Of a stretch of DNA of 37,170 nt, positions 23,034 to 32,057 are shown in pieces. Origin of the DNA: Halalkalibacter alkaliphilus (GTDB taxonomy: Bacteria > Bacillota > Bacilli > Bacillales > Bacillaceae_D); assembly GCF_023555415.1 (NCBI RefSeq), contig NZ_JAKRYL010000033.1, forward strand, positions 1-37,170. Direction: 5' to 3'. Position numbers and translations under genes: made by a program. Position 1 is the first letter of the stretch; every line of letters begins with the position of its first letter. The notes under the pieces are model-generated. The model was not told where the DNA came from, made no database searches, and saw only the letters and a program-made list of their open reading frames with translations.

Positions 23034-23417
23034 CTATTCATCTACCTCTAATTCATCAAAAACTTGTTGAGCAAGTTTAAAACTGTCTATTGCAGCAGGT
23101 AATCCACAATAAATGGCTGTTTGTAAGTAAATTTCTTTAATCTCCTCTTTAGTAACTCCATTGGTTAAAGCACCTCTTACATGTATCTTCATTTCATCAG
23201 GTCTATTGAGCGCTGTCAGCATGGCGAGATTTAGCATACTTCTTGTTTTCATAGATAATCCTTCTCGAGCCCAAATCTTTCCCCAACAGTATTCAGTTAC
23301 TAACTCTTGTAATGGTTGGTTAAAGTCGTTTGCATTCTTAATGGCTTTCTCTACAAATTCTTCACCAATTACTACTTTTCGAATTTCAAGACCTTTCTCA
23401 TACAAATGATTAGCCAT
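23034..23417 (-). CDS. Carboxymuconolactone decarboxylase-like protein
   Basis: A 127-residue protein of the CMD/AhpD-like family (PcaC type), with KTRSMLNLAMLTALNRPDEMKIHVRGALTNGVT and the EIYLQTAIYCGLPAAIDSFKLA block; this is the helical fold of gamma-carboxymuconolactone decarboxylase. It lacks the CxxC of AhpD-type peroxidases, so decarboxylation or lactone chemistry fits better than peroxide removal. ATG start overlapping the stop codon of lhgO by 8 bases, with AGGAGG inside lhgO. Last gene of the sigma-54 operon. Confidence 0.88.
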   Translation of the reverse strand: MANHLYEKGLEIRKVVIGEEFVEKAIKNANDFNQPLQELVTEYCWGKIWAREGLSMKTRSMLNLAMLTALNRPDEMKIHVRGALTNGVTKEEIKEIYLQTAIYCGLPAAIDSFKLAQQVFDELEVDE

Positions 23418-24651
23418 GTTTTTCCTCCAATAAATTATTTATGATTTTACTGTTTTTCTCAAATAAGTGATCCGGAATTCTTTTCACTACTTCTTTTCCT
23501 ATCTCAATTGACGCCGTTGCTGCTGGTGAGGGGGCGTTACAGACGTGGATGCTCTTTTTTCCTACAACGATATGAAAATCATCCACTAAGCTCCCATCAT
23601 TTTTAAGTGCTTGTGCACGAACACCTGTAGGACCTGGTACTACATCATCTTCTTCGATTTCAGGAATTAACTCTTGGAGACTCGCAACAAATCTGGCCTT
23701 ACTGAATGAGCGAGACATTTCTTCGAGACCTTCTCCCATATATTTTCTTGCTAGCTTCCAGAATCCACTATATCCCATTACTTCAAAGAAATCTTTTGCA
23801 TTAAAATCTTTTTTTCGGTAACCTTCTCGTTTAAAGCTTAAAACTGCATTAGGACCCGCATCAATTTCCCCATCTATCATTCTTGTAAAATGAACCCCGA
23901 GAAACGGAAAGTTTGGGTTGGGTACTGGGTAGATTAGATTTTTTACGAGGTATCTTTTTTCTGGCTTTAACTTGTAATACTCCCCTCGAAAAGGAATGAT
24001 TTTCATGTCTGTTTTATACCCAGCAATTTTAGCCATACGATCACTTTGAAGTCCTGAGCAATTAATGATCAGCTTCGCTTTGTAGATGTCTTTATTTGTT
24101 TCTATGATTACTTCATCGCTATTTTCAGTAATCTTCTCGACTTTGGTGCCTAGTTGAATAACGCCACCTTTTTCACGGATAATTTCAGCGAACTTTTCAC
24201 TTACCTGTTTATAATTAACAATACCTGCCATGGGGACATGAATAGCAGCTAAGCCATTGACATGTGGTTCAATTTCTTTCAACTCTTCTTGATATATTTT
24301 CTTAATAGCTAACTCGTTTTGAAGACCTCGTTCGTACAGATTATCTAATAGAAGTAGTTCTTCTTTTGTGGTTGCTACTATCACTTTTCCACAAATATCA
24401 TGGTCTATATTATGAATTTGGCAGAACTCCGTCATTGAACGACTGCCCTCTCTCGCAAACCTTGCTTTAAAACTGCCTGGCTTATAATAAATACCAGAAT
24501 GAATGACACCACTATTACGTCCTGTTTGATGCTGTGCCAGTTGGTCTTCCTTTTCTAACAATAGAACCTTCGCATTAGGAAACCGATCATATAATGCCAA
24601 TCCTGTAGAAAGACCTACAATCCCTCCCCCGATTATCGCAAAATCATACAT
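23410..24651 (-). CDS. lhgO: L-2-hydroxyglutarate oxidase
   Basis: A 413-residue FAD-dependent oxidase of the LhgO/L2HGDH family in the DAO superfamily: FAD motif AIIGGGIVGLSTGLAL, followed by GRNSGVIHSGIYYKPGS, RGEYYKL, VPNPNFPFLGVHFTR and GPTGVRAQAL, all characteristic. It oxidises L-2-hydroxyglutarate to 2-oxoglutarate, in other family members related 2-hydroxy acids. ATG at 24651 has AGGAGG 6 bases upstream; the open frame starts five codons earlier. A perfect 18-bp hairpin lies between it and the upstream nitroreductase gene. Translationally coupled to the downstream cmd gene. In this operon the substrate may be a TRAP-imported 2-hydroxydicarboxylate. Confidence 0.9.
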   Translation of the reverse strand: MYDFAIIGGGIVGLSTGLALYDRFPNAKVLLLEKEDQLAQHQTGRNSGVIHSGIYYKPGSFKARFAREGSRSMTEFCQIHNIDHDICGKVIVATTKEELLLLDNLYERGLQNELAIKKIYQEELKEIEPHVNGLAAIHVPMAGIVNYKQVSEKFAEIIREKGGVIQLGTKVEKITENSDEVIIETNKDIYKAKLIINCSGLQSDRMAKIAGYKTDMKIIPFRGEYYKLKPEKRYLVKNLIYPVPNPNFPFLGVHFTRMIDGEIDAGPNAVLSFKREGYRKKDFNAKDFFEVMGYSGFWKLARKYMGEGLEEMSRSFSKARFVASLQELIPEIEEDDVVPGPTGVRAQALKNDGSLVDDFHIVVGKKSIHVCNAPSPAATASIEIGKEVVKRIPDHLFEKNSKIINNLLEEKHG

Positions 24652-24696
24652 GTTAATCCTCCTCAAGTTTTCTTTTTACGAGAATTTGTCTTAGGC

Positions 24697-24742
24697 TTAA
24701 TCCAACAACATGATACCTGCTAACATCATGTTGTTGGATTAA
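24697..24742 (-). other. Intercistronic 18-bp hairpin
   Basis: TTAATCCAACAACATGAT and ATCATGTTGTTGGATTAA are exact complements separated by 10 bases. It has no U-run, so it is more likely an mRNA processing or stability element or a partial attenuator than a terminator, within the operon between the nitroreductase and lhgO. Confidence 0.75.
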
Positions 24743-24750
24743 AAGTAGCT

Positions 24751-25497
24751 CTATCTTTTAGCAAATCCTTTTTTCTCAAGAAACGATTTTATGTTCATTC
24801 TCGTTGGGTTGCTAAGCATATTTGACATTTGCTCTGTCCATCGTTCTGCCCTTTTACCATTGGTCCTTTCATAATAGTAATTAGAAACAACCTCATCATA
24901 CTGATCCAATTGTTCGGTCATCGCTAGATCGGATTGATAAGCATCCTCGTGATATACAGCTTCTTTTGGAAGTCTCGGTTTTATGCTTGTTTCCTCGTCT
25001 GGGTATCCCACAGTCAACCCAAATAACGGGATGACATACTCTGGAAGTTCGAGCAATTCAGAAACTCCCTCTATTTCGTTTCGAATTCCTCCAATATAAC
25101 AAATCCCAAGACCCATGGATTCAGCAGCAATTGTCGCGTTTTGTGCAGCTAATGCAGTATCAACAACTGCAACAATAAATTTCTCACTACTTTCAATAGA
25201 CTCTGTAATAACTGATTCTTCCATTTCTGCTACTAGCTGATGACGATGCAGATCTGCACAAAATACAAAGAAGTGACCGCTTTCTAAAACATAGGCTTGA
25301 TTTCCTGATAATTGAGCTAATTTGCTTTTTTTATTACGATCGTTAACACCTATAATTGAATAGGCTTGAATGTAATTGGACGTAGCTGCCATTTGCGCAG
25401 AGTGAACGATCGTGTCAATTTGCTCCTTCGTTAAAGCTTGATTTGTAAATTTCCGAACAGAACGATGAGATAAAATCGTCTCGATGGTTGAATTCAT
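24751..25497 (-). CDS. NfsA/NfrA-type nitroreductase (flavin oxidoreductase)
   Basis: A 248-residue FMN-dependent nitroreductase-fold protein of the NfsA/NfrA subfamily: N-terminal LSHRSVRKFT with the FMN-binding RSVR, SAQMAATSNYIQAYS, ESMGLGICYIGGIRN and PLFGLTVGYP are diagnostic. It reduces quinones, flavins or nitro compounds with NADPH. The ATG at 25497 is chosen because the conserved start begins MNSTIETIL and an AGGAG lies 13 bases upstream; the open frame of 25560 overlaps dctQ and is unlikely. Fourth cistron after dctQ; its link to hydroxy-acid metabolism is unclear. Confidence 0.87.
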   Translation of the reverse strand: MNSTIETILSHRSVRKFTNQALTKEQIDTIVHSAQMAATSNYIQAYSIIGVNDRNKKSKLAQLSGNQAYVLESGHFFVFCADLHRHQLVAEMEESVITESIESSEKFIVAVVDTALAAQNATIAAESMGLGICYIGGIRNEIEGVSELLELPEYVIPLFGLTVGYPDEETSIKPRLPKEAVYHEDAYQSDLAMTEQLDQYDEVVSNYYYERTNGKRAERWTEQMSNMLSNPTRMNIKSFLEKKGFAKR

Positions 25498-25522
25498 ATT
25501 AATGATCACTCTCCTAATTGAA

Positions 25523-26074
25523 TTAGTTATTCTTATCTTGAGGATCTTCATTTGTTTCATAAGGGTTATATTCGCCCTTTGATAAAACTAATTTAAAAAT
25601 CATAAGGATAATCTTTATTGATAACATGCTAAATGATATACCGACAAAGTAAAAGAATGGATGGATCGGTAGATAGGTGTTTCCAGCTAAAAAGGCACGA
25701 CCTTCGCGCGTTCCTTCAATCCCCATCACAAATCCATAATACGCGATAATTACACTACAAATTAGTTCAACTAACATTACAAAAACAATAATAGATGTTT
25801 TAGTCGTAATTGTTTTCACCTTATCGACGACAACTTCTAAGCGAGGAAAGATCCCCGATGCGAACGCAAAGGCTAATGCGGGAAAAACAGCTAACGGCAT
25901 GAAATAATTTTCTACAATTAAATAGGAACCAGGAATTGATGAACTAAATACCGACCTTAGTACGATTTCAAGCGCTATTAAAAACATCATTAGTAAAATC
26001 GCAATACCGCTTATAAAAACCCCTATCTTGTTCACTCGATCAAACAACTCATCGATTTTATTAACTGTGTTCAT
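25523..26074 (-). CDS. dctQ: TRAP transporter small permease subunit
   Basis: A 183-residue DctQ-type subunit with four predicted membrane helices (about 18-38, 50-75, 93-113 and 135-160), containing ENYFMPLAVFPALAFAFASG and RLEVVVDKV, typical of the family. It joins the large DctM subunit in the membrane and takes solute from DctP. ATG with GAGGAGGG. It follows dctM by 23 bases. Confidence 0.88.
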   Translation of the reverse strand: MNTVNKIDELFDRVNKIGVFISGIAILLMMFLIALEIVLRSVFSSSIPGSYLIVENYFMPLAVFPALAFAFASGIFPRLEVVVDKVKTITTKTSIIVFVMLVELICSVIIAYYGFVMGIEGTREGRAFLAGNTYLPIHPFFYFVGISFSMLSIKIILMIFKLVLSKGEYNPYETNEDPQDKNN

Positions 26075-26097
26075 TTTATCCCTCCTCCTGTTCTCAT

Positions 26098-27417
26098 TTA
26101 CATATTATTAGGTAACCAAGTGATTAATTGAGGAAACAGAAGTAAAAGCGGAATGATTACTACACAAATGATAATTGCATATATCGTTGCATAGGAAAAA
26201 ATCTGGAATGATGGGAGTCGCGAAACCCCTGCGACACTGAATACACTTAACCCTACTGGAGGTGTAAGTAGACCAGCCGTACAAATGATCGTCATCAAGA
26301 TACCAAATTCTAATGGCGTTTTACCTGCTTGAGCTGCAATAGGTACGGCAATACTTGCAGTCATAACAATTACAGCAGCCCCCTCAATAAACATAAATAA
26401 AATAAAGTAGATACCTAGTAAGAGTAAAATCACTAGGATAGGATACGTCATTAAAGGCTCAATTAATGCGATAATTTTTTGAGGCATTAACGACAAGGTT
26501 ACGAATCTTCCAAAAATACTTGCTCCAATGATGATATATAAAACCATACATGTAATTTTAATGGTCGAATTTAAAGACTCTCGCATAAATGTAAAATTGA
26601 CTTTTCGAAGACAAACGGCTGCAATCAAACTAAAAACTGCACCTGCTGCACCAGCCTCTGTAGGTGTGAATACCCCTAGATAAATTCCCCCAAAAACAGA
26701 GCCCATGATAAGAACTGCCGCTAATAGGGATACAATATAACCAGAAACAGAAATATCAATTTTTTCAGGTGCCTTCGTTTCAATATCACCGTTCCCCATT
26801 GCTCGCTTTTTAGACCACGGGTAGAGGATAAAAATACTTAAAAACAAGACAATAACAGTGATAGCTCCCGGAACAGCCATAGCCATGAACAATTGTCCAA
26901 TTGAAGTTTGAGTAGCTGCCCCATAGACAATTAAAATAATAGATGGTGGGATAATAGTTGAAAGTGATCCTGCGGCCGCGATAGTTGCAGCAGCAAAATA
27001 TTTGTTGTAGCCATGCTTTTGTAGTTCCGGCAAGGACACTTGGGCTAACGCAGCTGAAATCGCTGATGCTGAACCTGACAATGAACCTAAGAATCCCCCT
27101 AAAAGTAGAGTGAAACCTCCCAACATCGTTGCGCTATTTTTTGTAATCCTAAAGACCAAATCATATAAAATAATGATAATATTGGACCTTAGGATAAACT
27201 GAGACATAAGGATGAATAATGGAATGGTTGTTAATGTATAGCTCGCCACTTTATAAAAAGGATCGTTCTTTAATATACCTGGAAGTAAATCAAAACCACC
27301 TAACAAGAACAAACCAAAAATACCTGTAGCAATCAATACGGTCCCAATATGGGTACCTAAAGCTAATAACACAACGAATAATAGTAACACTAGAATGATG
27401 GCAATTTCGTTACTCAT
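26098..27417 (-). CDS. dctM: TRAP transporter large permease subunit
   Basis: A 439-residue DctM-family permease with about 12 hydrophobic segments. Family blocks seen: LGGFLGSLSGSASAISAALAQVSLPEL, SLSTIIPPSIILIVYG, GVFTPTEAGAAGAVFSL and TPPVGLSVFSVAGV. It forms the Na+-driven channel of a TRAP system; the solute is delivered by DctP. It is separated from dctP by 67 bases containing a hairpin. TRAP systems of this kind carry organic acids. Confidence 0.93.
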   Translation of the reverse strand: MSNEIAIILVLLLFVVLLALGTHIGTVLIATGIFGLFLLGGFDLLPGILKNDPFYKVASYTLTTIPLFILMSQFILRSNIIIILYDLVFRITKNSATMLGGFTLLLGGFLGSLSGSASAISAALAQVSLPELQKHGYNKYFAAATIAAAGSLSTIIPPSIILIVYGAATQTSIGQLFMAMAVPGAITVIVLFLSIFILYPWSKKRAMGNGDIETKAPEKIDISVSGYIVSLLAAVLIMGSVFGGIYLGVFTPTEAGAAGAVFSLIAAVCLRKVNFTFMRESLNSTIKITCMVLYIIIGASIFGRFVTLSLMPQKIIALIEPLMTYPILVILLLLGIYFILFMFIEGAAVIVMTASIAVPIAAQAGKTPLEFGILMTIICTAGLLTPPVGLSVFSVAGVSRLPSFQIFSYATIYAIIICVVIIPLLLLFPQLITWLPNNM

Positions 27418-27442
27418 ATGTTCTTCCCCCCCTCTACCTTTA

Positions 27443-27480
27443 TATAAAGATCTGCGCTATTTCTAGCACAGATCTTTATA
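27443..27480 (-). other. Hairpin between dctP and dctM
   Basis: TATAAAGATCTG (27443-27454) and CAGATCTTTATA (27469-27480) are exact complements; the inner GCGC/GCAC adds further pairs. No U-run follows on the minus strand. Placed right after the dctP stop, it would protect or limit the dctP message relative to the permease genes, as known for binding-protein operons. Confidence 0.7.
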
Positions 27481-27484
27481 GCTA

Positions 27485-28651
27485 TTATTCAAGATTATGA
27501 ATTTCCTGTGGTACATCTCCTCCATACTCAATAATTAAATCTCTCCAAATTTTAGCGATTTCTCGTCCTGGTACTCCATTTTCTTCATTGATTCTAATCC
27601 ATTCTAACCACGTATTAACCATAGCCGATGAAACATCATCTTGAATGTCTTGTGGTTGGTCTGAAATATGTTCTACCACTCCGCCAACTTCTGCATTGGC
27701 CGTTAAATCTTTTTCTTCAAGGTCTCTGAACGTTTGATATGTTTGATCGGACATGATTAATTCATGAGTAACGCGTTCCATAACATCTTGCACATCTGCC
27801 GGTAAGCTATCCCAAGTTTGTTGCGTCATACCAAAAATGTGACTGAAATAACCTAGGTTCGCCCCTCTAATCGTATAGTCAAACAACTCATCTAAACCAT
27901 AACTCGACCAGTCAGAAATAGAAAAGTAAATACCATCAATTGCTCCACGAGAAAGCGCATCATACGCCTCAGTAGCTGGTAACGACACCGGATTCACTCC
28001 AATTTCACGAGAGAAAATTTCTAGTACACGACCTGGAGTACGCATGCTTAATCCTGAAATATCATCCATAGATGTTGGTTGACCGTTAGCAAAACTCATG
28101 CTGTACGCTTCTGTTGTTGGTGCCGGCCAAAGCTTTAAATCTCGGTCTCCAAATTCTAATTCTTGATAGTTTTTGCCATCTACAATGTCAACATTTCCAA
28201 ACACGATATCTGCATACGCCTTTGACGCAGCATTAACTGTTGTATCTACAACTGGAAGCATGGATACTTCTGATAACGGAAAACGTTGGGTATCATATAA
28301 TGGGTAAAGTGGCATAACAACATCAACAAGTCCATCATTTAACGCTTCAAAGCCTTGCCCCATAGAGATCAAACTTCCGCCTAAATGAAGTTCAAATTCA
28401 ACATTTGTTTCTTCTTCAACACGCTCCATCCATGCATTAAAGAAACTTTGATAAGAAAAATGTTCTTGCGTGACACCAGATCCTACTCTTAATTTAATCG
28501 TTTCTTCAGAGTTGCTACTCTCTCCAGAGCTGGATGCTCCACTTGACTCTCCATTTGACTCTCCACTTGACTCTGTACTTCCTCCTGAACAAGCGGCAAG
28601 AATGAAAACACTTGCTAGTAATAACATTAAAAGCATTGATATTTTTTTCAT
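27485..28651 (-). CDS. dctP: TRAP transporter solute-binding lipoprotein
   Basis: A 388-residue DctP-type solute receptor. N-terminal signal MKKISMLLMLLLASVFILAAC has the lipobox LAAC with Cys21, so it is a membrane-anchored lipoprotein on the outer face. A Ser/Gly/Glu-rich linker (about 22-48) carries repeated SGES/NGES-like units. The binding domain contains LRVGSGVTQEHFSYQSFFNAW, the DISGLSMRTPGRV region with the Arg that usually salt-bridges the carboxylate of the ligand, and LPATEAYDALSRGAIDG. The substrate is therefore probably a small organic acid. ATG with GGGGAAATAG. First transporter gene after the alcohol dehydrogenase. Confidence 0.93.
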   Translation of the reverse strand: MKKISMLLMLLLASVFILAACSGGSTESSGESNGESSGASSSGESSNSEETIKLRVGSGVTQEHFSYQSFFNAWMERVEEETNVEFELHLGGSLISMGQGFEALNDGLVDVVMPLYPLYDTQRFPLSEVSMLPVVDTTVNAASKAYADIVFGNVDIVDGKNYQELEFGDRDLKLWPAPTTEAYSMSFANGQPTSMDDISGLSMRTPGRVLEIFSREIGVNPVSLPATEAYDALSRGAIDGIYFSISDWSSYGLDELFDYTIRGANLGYFSHIFGMTQQTWDSLPADVQDVMERVTHELIMSDQTYQTFRDLEEKDLTANAEVGGVVEHISDQPQDIQDDVSSAMVNTWLEWIRINEENGVPGREIAKIWRDLIIEYGGDVPQEIHNLE

Positions 28652-28722
28652 TTCTATTTCCCCCTAATTCTTTTATAGAAAACTTATTAGTTTGGGTAAT
28701 CGCTTACAAAAATAAAATAATC

Positions 28723-29724
28723 TTAAAATGTTAAAATAGGTTTCAATACTTTCTTTTTCAATGCGTCTTCAAAAGCCAAATGTGCTTTTTCAAAAGGATA
28801 GTAAGTTACTATTGAATCTAGCTGATTCGTATATTTTTCAATAATTTCTAATGCTCGCTTGTAATCAGTAGGTACACAACCGTAACTTGGGTAAATCGTC
28901 CATTCATTTCTTACAATTAAAGCAAGAGGTAACTCAATATCTTGTTCGTACAATGCAACCCATACAGCATCACCCCCTTTTTTTAATAAACTAAAACCTT
29001 CTACTAATGCTCTCGTTGACCCAGAGCACTCAAACACTACATCCATGTCTTGCGAGAGAGTATTTAATTCACTATTGATATAAGAAGTAATACCAAAGTT
29101 CTCTGTATGAAATAATCTTGTATCTTTATCTTCTTGCAGACCGCTAATTACCACTTCAGCACCTAGTTCCTTACACGTAATAGCGACAAAAAATCCGATA
29201 ATCCCAGCGCCCTGAACAAGTACTTTATGACCTTTTTTCACATTAGAAATTGTTTCAACAGCATGAATGGCAATAGCCATAGGCTCAACTAAAGAAAGAA
29301 CGGAACTATCTACATTTGATGGAGCCTCTTGGACAAAGTGTGACTTACATTTAACATACTGAGCCATTCCGCCATCATAATGTAATCCAATCACATTAAA
29401 GTGAAGGCATATGTTCGTTTTTCCTTCCAAGCAATTGGAACAATTACCGCAATATTGAATGGATTCTACAAAGACATGTTTATTCAGTAGCTGCTGGTCC
29501 CTTTCATCGACCACGTCTATGACTCTCCCTGATATTTCATGACCTAACACCCTCGGAAGGTCTACAAAATGATAGGATGAAGCGTGGTTATACGCATGCA
29601 AATCACTACCACAAACGCCGCAATAGTCAACTTTTATTAGAACTTCACCTTCTTCCAGCTTAGGCATATCCCATTCTTGTGTGTTAATTTCTCGATATGT
29701 TGTCGTTTTTACAGCAGCTAACAA
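28723..29724 (-). CDS. Zinc-dependent medium-chain alcohol dehydrogenase
   Basis: A 333-residue MDR-family dehydrogenase. The catalytic zinc ligands are in CGVCGSDLH (Cys) and LGHEISG (His-Glu); the structural zinc four-Cys set is CGNCSNCLEGKTNIC. The NAD-binding VLVQGAGIIGFFVA is present. The subgroup resembles threonine dehydrogenase, sorbitol dehydrogenase and 2,3-butanediol dehydrogenase. TTG start with GAGGGG 8 bases upstream. First gene of the operon driven by the -24/-12 promoter at 29849-29865, so its substrate should be the compound handled by the TRAP system or its product; a hydroxy acid or polyol is plausible. Confidence 0.9.
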   Translation of the reverse strand: MLAAVKTTTYREINTQEWDMPKLEEGEVLIKVDYCGVCGSDLHAYNHASSYHFVDLPRVLGHEISGRVIDVVDERDQQLLNKHVFVESIQYCGNCSNCLEGKTNICLHFNVIGLHYDGGMAQYVKCKSHFVQEAPSNVDSSVLSLVEPMAIAIHAVETISNVKKGHKVLVQGAGIIGFFVAITCKELGAEVVISGLQEDKDTRLFHTENFGITSYINSELNTLSQDMDVVFECSGSTRALVEGFSLLKKGGDAVWVALYEQDIELPLALIVRNEWTIYPSYGCVPTDYKRALEIIEKYTNQLDSIVTYYPFEKAHLAFEDALKKKVLKPILTF

Positions 29725-29747
29725 GCTCCCATCCCCTCTCTCAATTA

Positions 29748-29787
29748 AACTAGTGACTTAATAACTAATTAGATTAACTAGTGACTT
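29748..29787 (-). repeat. Direct repeat in the adh-TRAP leader
   Basis: AACTAGTGACTT occurs twice, 28 bp apart (29748-29759 and 29776-29787), between the predicted sigma-54 start point and the adh start codon. It may be a regulatory target in the DNA or the mRNA; no known motif is recognised. Confidence 0.5.
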
Positions 29788-29848
29788 TCTCCATTCGTCT
29801 AATTATTGTTTAAGAAGAATTAGATTTTTCCCTTCCACCAATTCTTCT

Positions 29849-29865
29849 TGCAAAATTTATGCCAA
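29849..29865 (-). promoter_or_regulatory. Sigma-54 promoter of the adh-TRAP-lhgO operon
   Basis: The minus strand reads TTGGCATAAATTTTGCA: the GG (29862-29863) and GC (29850-29851) are separated by exactly 10 bases, the spacing required for sigma-54 holoenzyme. The element is nearly the same as two others in this window. Expected start near 29838, about 110 bases before the adh start codon. Confidence 0.82.
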
Positions 29866-30201
29866 CTGCTGATGTGATATGAGTGCGAAAGATCAATACG
29901 AATAAAACTAGGGTCAGATACTTGTAGCAGCCTCCTATCATATGGTACACGGTTTAATTTTTTATTAAGATACTTAATGAATCACTTAGTATCTTGCAAC
30001 TATCGTGCCAAATTCCATTCAAAAAATATCTTTATCCCTTATTGAGGTTAATTCACGAACGTTTTTATGTTTTCCCTTACGAGAAATGGTTTAAAGTCTC
30101 ATATCTTAAAGAATTTATTATAAACAATAACTCAAACTTCTTACTTTTATATTAACCAAAAGTTAAATTTACCCATAAATTCCAATTTCATAATATAATC
30201 C

Positions 30202-30225
30202 GTGCAACACTGCACTTTTTTGTGC
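30202..30225. promoter_or_regulatory. Candidate activator-binding site 1 (UAS) for the adh-TRAP operon
   Basis: GTGC-AACACT-GCAC-TTTTTT-GTGC: three alternating four-base arms at exact 10-base intervals, giving the palindrome GTGC-N6-GCAC and its mirror. It lies about 350 bases upstream of the -24 element and just past the stop codon of the activator gene. The same motif occurs at the other two units, which argues that it is the operator of that activator. Confidence 0.6.
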
Positions 30226-30261
30226 AAGATCGATTTCTGTTTTCTTTTACCTATATAAATC

Positions 30262-31977
30262 TCATTGTTGGTTTAAAATATCTGATGGATTTCTATCAAA
30301 ATTTATACGATACTTCGAGGCTTTTCTAATAAGGGTTGTACGATGAACTTCTAATAGTTCAGCTGTTTTTTCAATGTTGAGGGTACTTTTCCATGCTTCA
30401 ATAATGGCTTTCTTTTCAATATCTTCTGTTATCTCTTTTAAAGAGCGTGCACTTGTAAAGTCTTGCTCAAGATTTTTCCCACGTTGAAGAATCTGTTGTG
30501 GTAAATCTGTCGTGTCTATTAAACCATTATCATCGGAAAGAACGATAATTTGCTCAATCACATGTTCTAATTCTCTAATATTACCTGGCCAATGATAGCT
30601 ATAAAATACGTCCATCACTTCTCGTGAAAGTTTAATATATTTATTATGTGCTTTACTATATCTATCAATGAAATGATTAACTAATGGAAATACGTCTTCC
30701 TTCCTTTCCTTTAATGATGGAATTTGAATCGGGACTACTGAAAGTCGATAATATAAATCTTCCCTTAATTTACCTTCATCGATTAATTTATGTGGATCTT
30801 TATTTGTTGCGGCAATAATTCTAACATCAACTTCTTTATCAATTACATCACCAACTTTTCGAATTTGCTTATTCTGTAGAACTGTAAGTAATTTTACCTG
30901 TAATGACATCGGCATTTCACCAATTTCATCTAAAAATAAGGTACCTTTGTTAGCAACTTCAATTAAACCTTTTTTCCCTCCCGAATTCGCCCCCGTAAAT
31001 GATCCAGCTTTATAGCCAAATAGTTCCGATTCAAATAGATTTTCTGGGATCGCTCCACAGTTAATTTCAATAAAATTTTGCTCCTTTCTATTACCGGAAT
31101 TATGGAGTGCTTTCGCAATCATGCTTTTTCCGACTCCAGTTTCACCTAACAATAAGACTGACGTATTGACACTACTTAATTTTTGAATTAAGTTAACGAC
31201 CTTCTTCATTTTGTTACTATTGCCAATGATGCCTGGTACATTTGATAATTGAGACCGTAAAACATCAATTTCTTTCTGTTTGTCTCTTATAGCTAATGAC
31301 TTACCTTTTAATTCTTCTCTGAGACCATTTAATTCTGTCATATCATAAATGGTACTCACGATGCGCTTTATGGCTCCCTCTTCATTAAGTATAGGCTTGG
31401 CCGTTACAAGCCATGTTTGTTTCGTATTTTTTATCCTTTGAAGAATCGATACGGTTTTTTTATATTTTAAAACTTTAAGGGTACTAGATATATCAAAATA
31501 ACCACTTTCAACCAGCTCAGAGACATGCACTCCTACCACTTCACTTTTAGTAATACCCGTCAGTTCGGAATAAGACTTGTTAATTCGTAATGTAAATCCT
31601 CTACCATCTACTACGTATATCCCATCATGAACACCATTAATAATCATTTCTAGTTCTTCATGTAGGTTCATAATTTTTTCATGTTCATCTGTAAGTGGAT
31701 CAATTGTTTCATAATAAAATTTTTCTTCATTTAGATTTATTTGAAAGCCTTTACATTTGTACGTAGTAGAATTGATCAACATTGTTTTTTCAATTTGCTT
31801 TTTCCCCTTTTCCATAGTCATGGAGATCGGCTCTTTATAAAACTCAATAAAAGGCTCAGCATTCTTATTGAAATAGACCATCTTAAAATTTGCATCAAAT
31901 AAAAATACCGGATATTCCGTGTTGTTAATAAAGTCCTTTAAGTTATCAACCTTTGATTTACTCAATTCCTTTTCCAT
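30262..31977 (-). CDS. PAS-containing sigma-54-dependent transcriptional activator
   Basis: A 571-residue enhancer-binding protein. A PAS-like N-terminal part (about 20-95), a clear PAS domain (about 112-215: GVHDGIYVVDGRGFTLRINKSYSELTG), then the AAA+ core (about 245-490) with Walker A GETGVGKS, the sigma-54 contact loop GSFTGA (GAFTGA class), Walker B GTLFLDEIGEM, ending in a C-terminal Fis-type HTH (LEKTAELLEVHRTTLIRKASKYR). This is the RocR/BkdR-like architecture. No membrane or response-regulator domain, so a small molecule or redox cue is likely sensed by PAS. ATG at 31977 fits the start better than the upstream TTG at 32073, which would place the palindrome at 32058-32071 inside coding sequence. 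Regulates the flanking units in my reading. Confidence 0.9.
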   Translation of the reverse strand: MEKELSKSKVDNLKDFINNTEYPVFLFDANFKMVYFNKNAEPFIEFYKEPISMTMEKGKKQIEKTMLINSTTYKCKGFQINLNEEKFYYETIDPLTDEHEKIMNLHEELEMIINGVHDGIYVVDGRGFTLRINKSYSELTGITKSEVVGVHVSELVESGYFDISSTLKVLKYKKTVSILQRIKNTKQTWLVTAKPILNEEGAIKRIVSTIYDMTELNGLREELKGKSLAIRDKQKEIDVLRSQLSNVPGIIGNSNKMKKVVNLIQKLSSVNTSVLLLGETGVGKSMIAKALHNSGNRKEQNFIEINCGAIPENLFESELFGYKAGSFTGANSGGKKGLIEVANKGTLFLDEIGEMPMSLQVKLLTVLQNKQIRKVGDVIDKEVDVRIIAATNKDPHKLIDEGKLREDLYYRLSVVPIQIPSLKERKEDVFPLVNHFIDRYSKAHNKYIKLSREVMDVFYSYHWPGNIRELEHVIEQIIVLSDDNGLIDTTDLPQQILQRGKNLEQDFTSARSLKEITEDIEKKAIIEAWKSTLNIEKTAELLEVHRTTLIRKASKYRINFDRNPSDILNQQ

Positions 31978-32057
31978 AGACAAGCTTTCCTCTCCCTCTG
32001 TAATTGTAATAATTTTCTCACTAATCCATCTTTGCAATAAAATGCTGTCATAGTCAA

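Noticed and set aside
29849-29865. Sigma-A promoter for the adh-TRAP operon
   Set aside because: No -35/-10 pair of comparable quality is visible there, while the GG-N10-GC element is exact and repeated at two other units.
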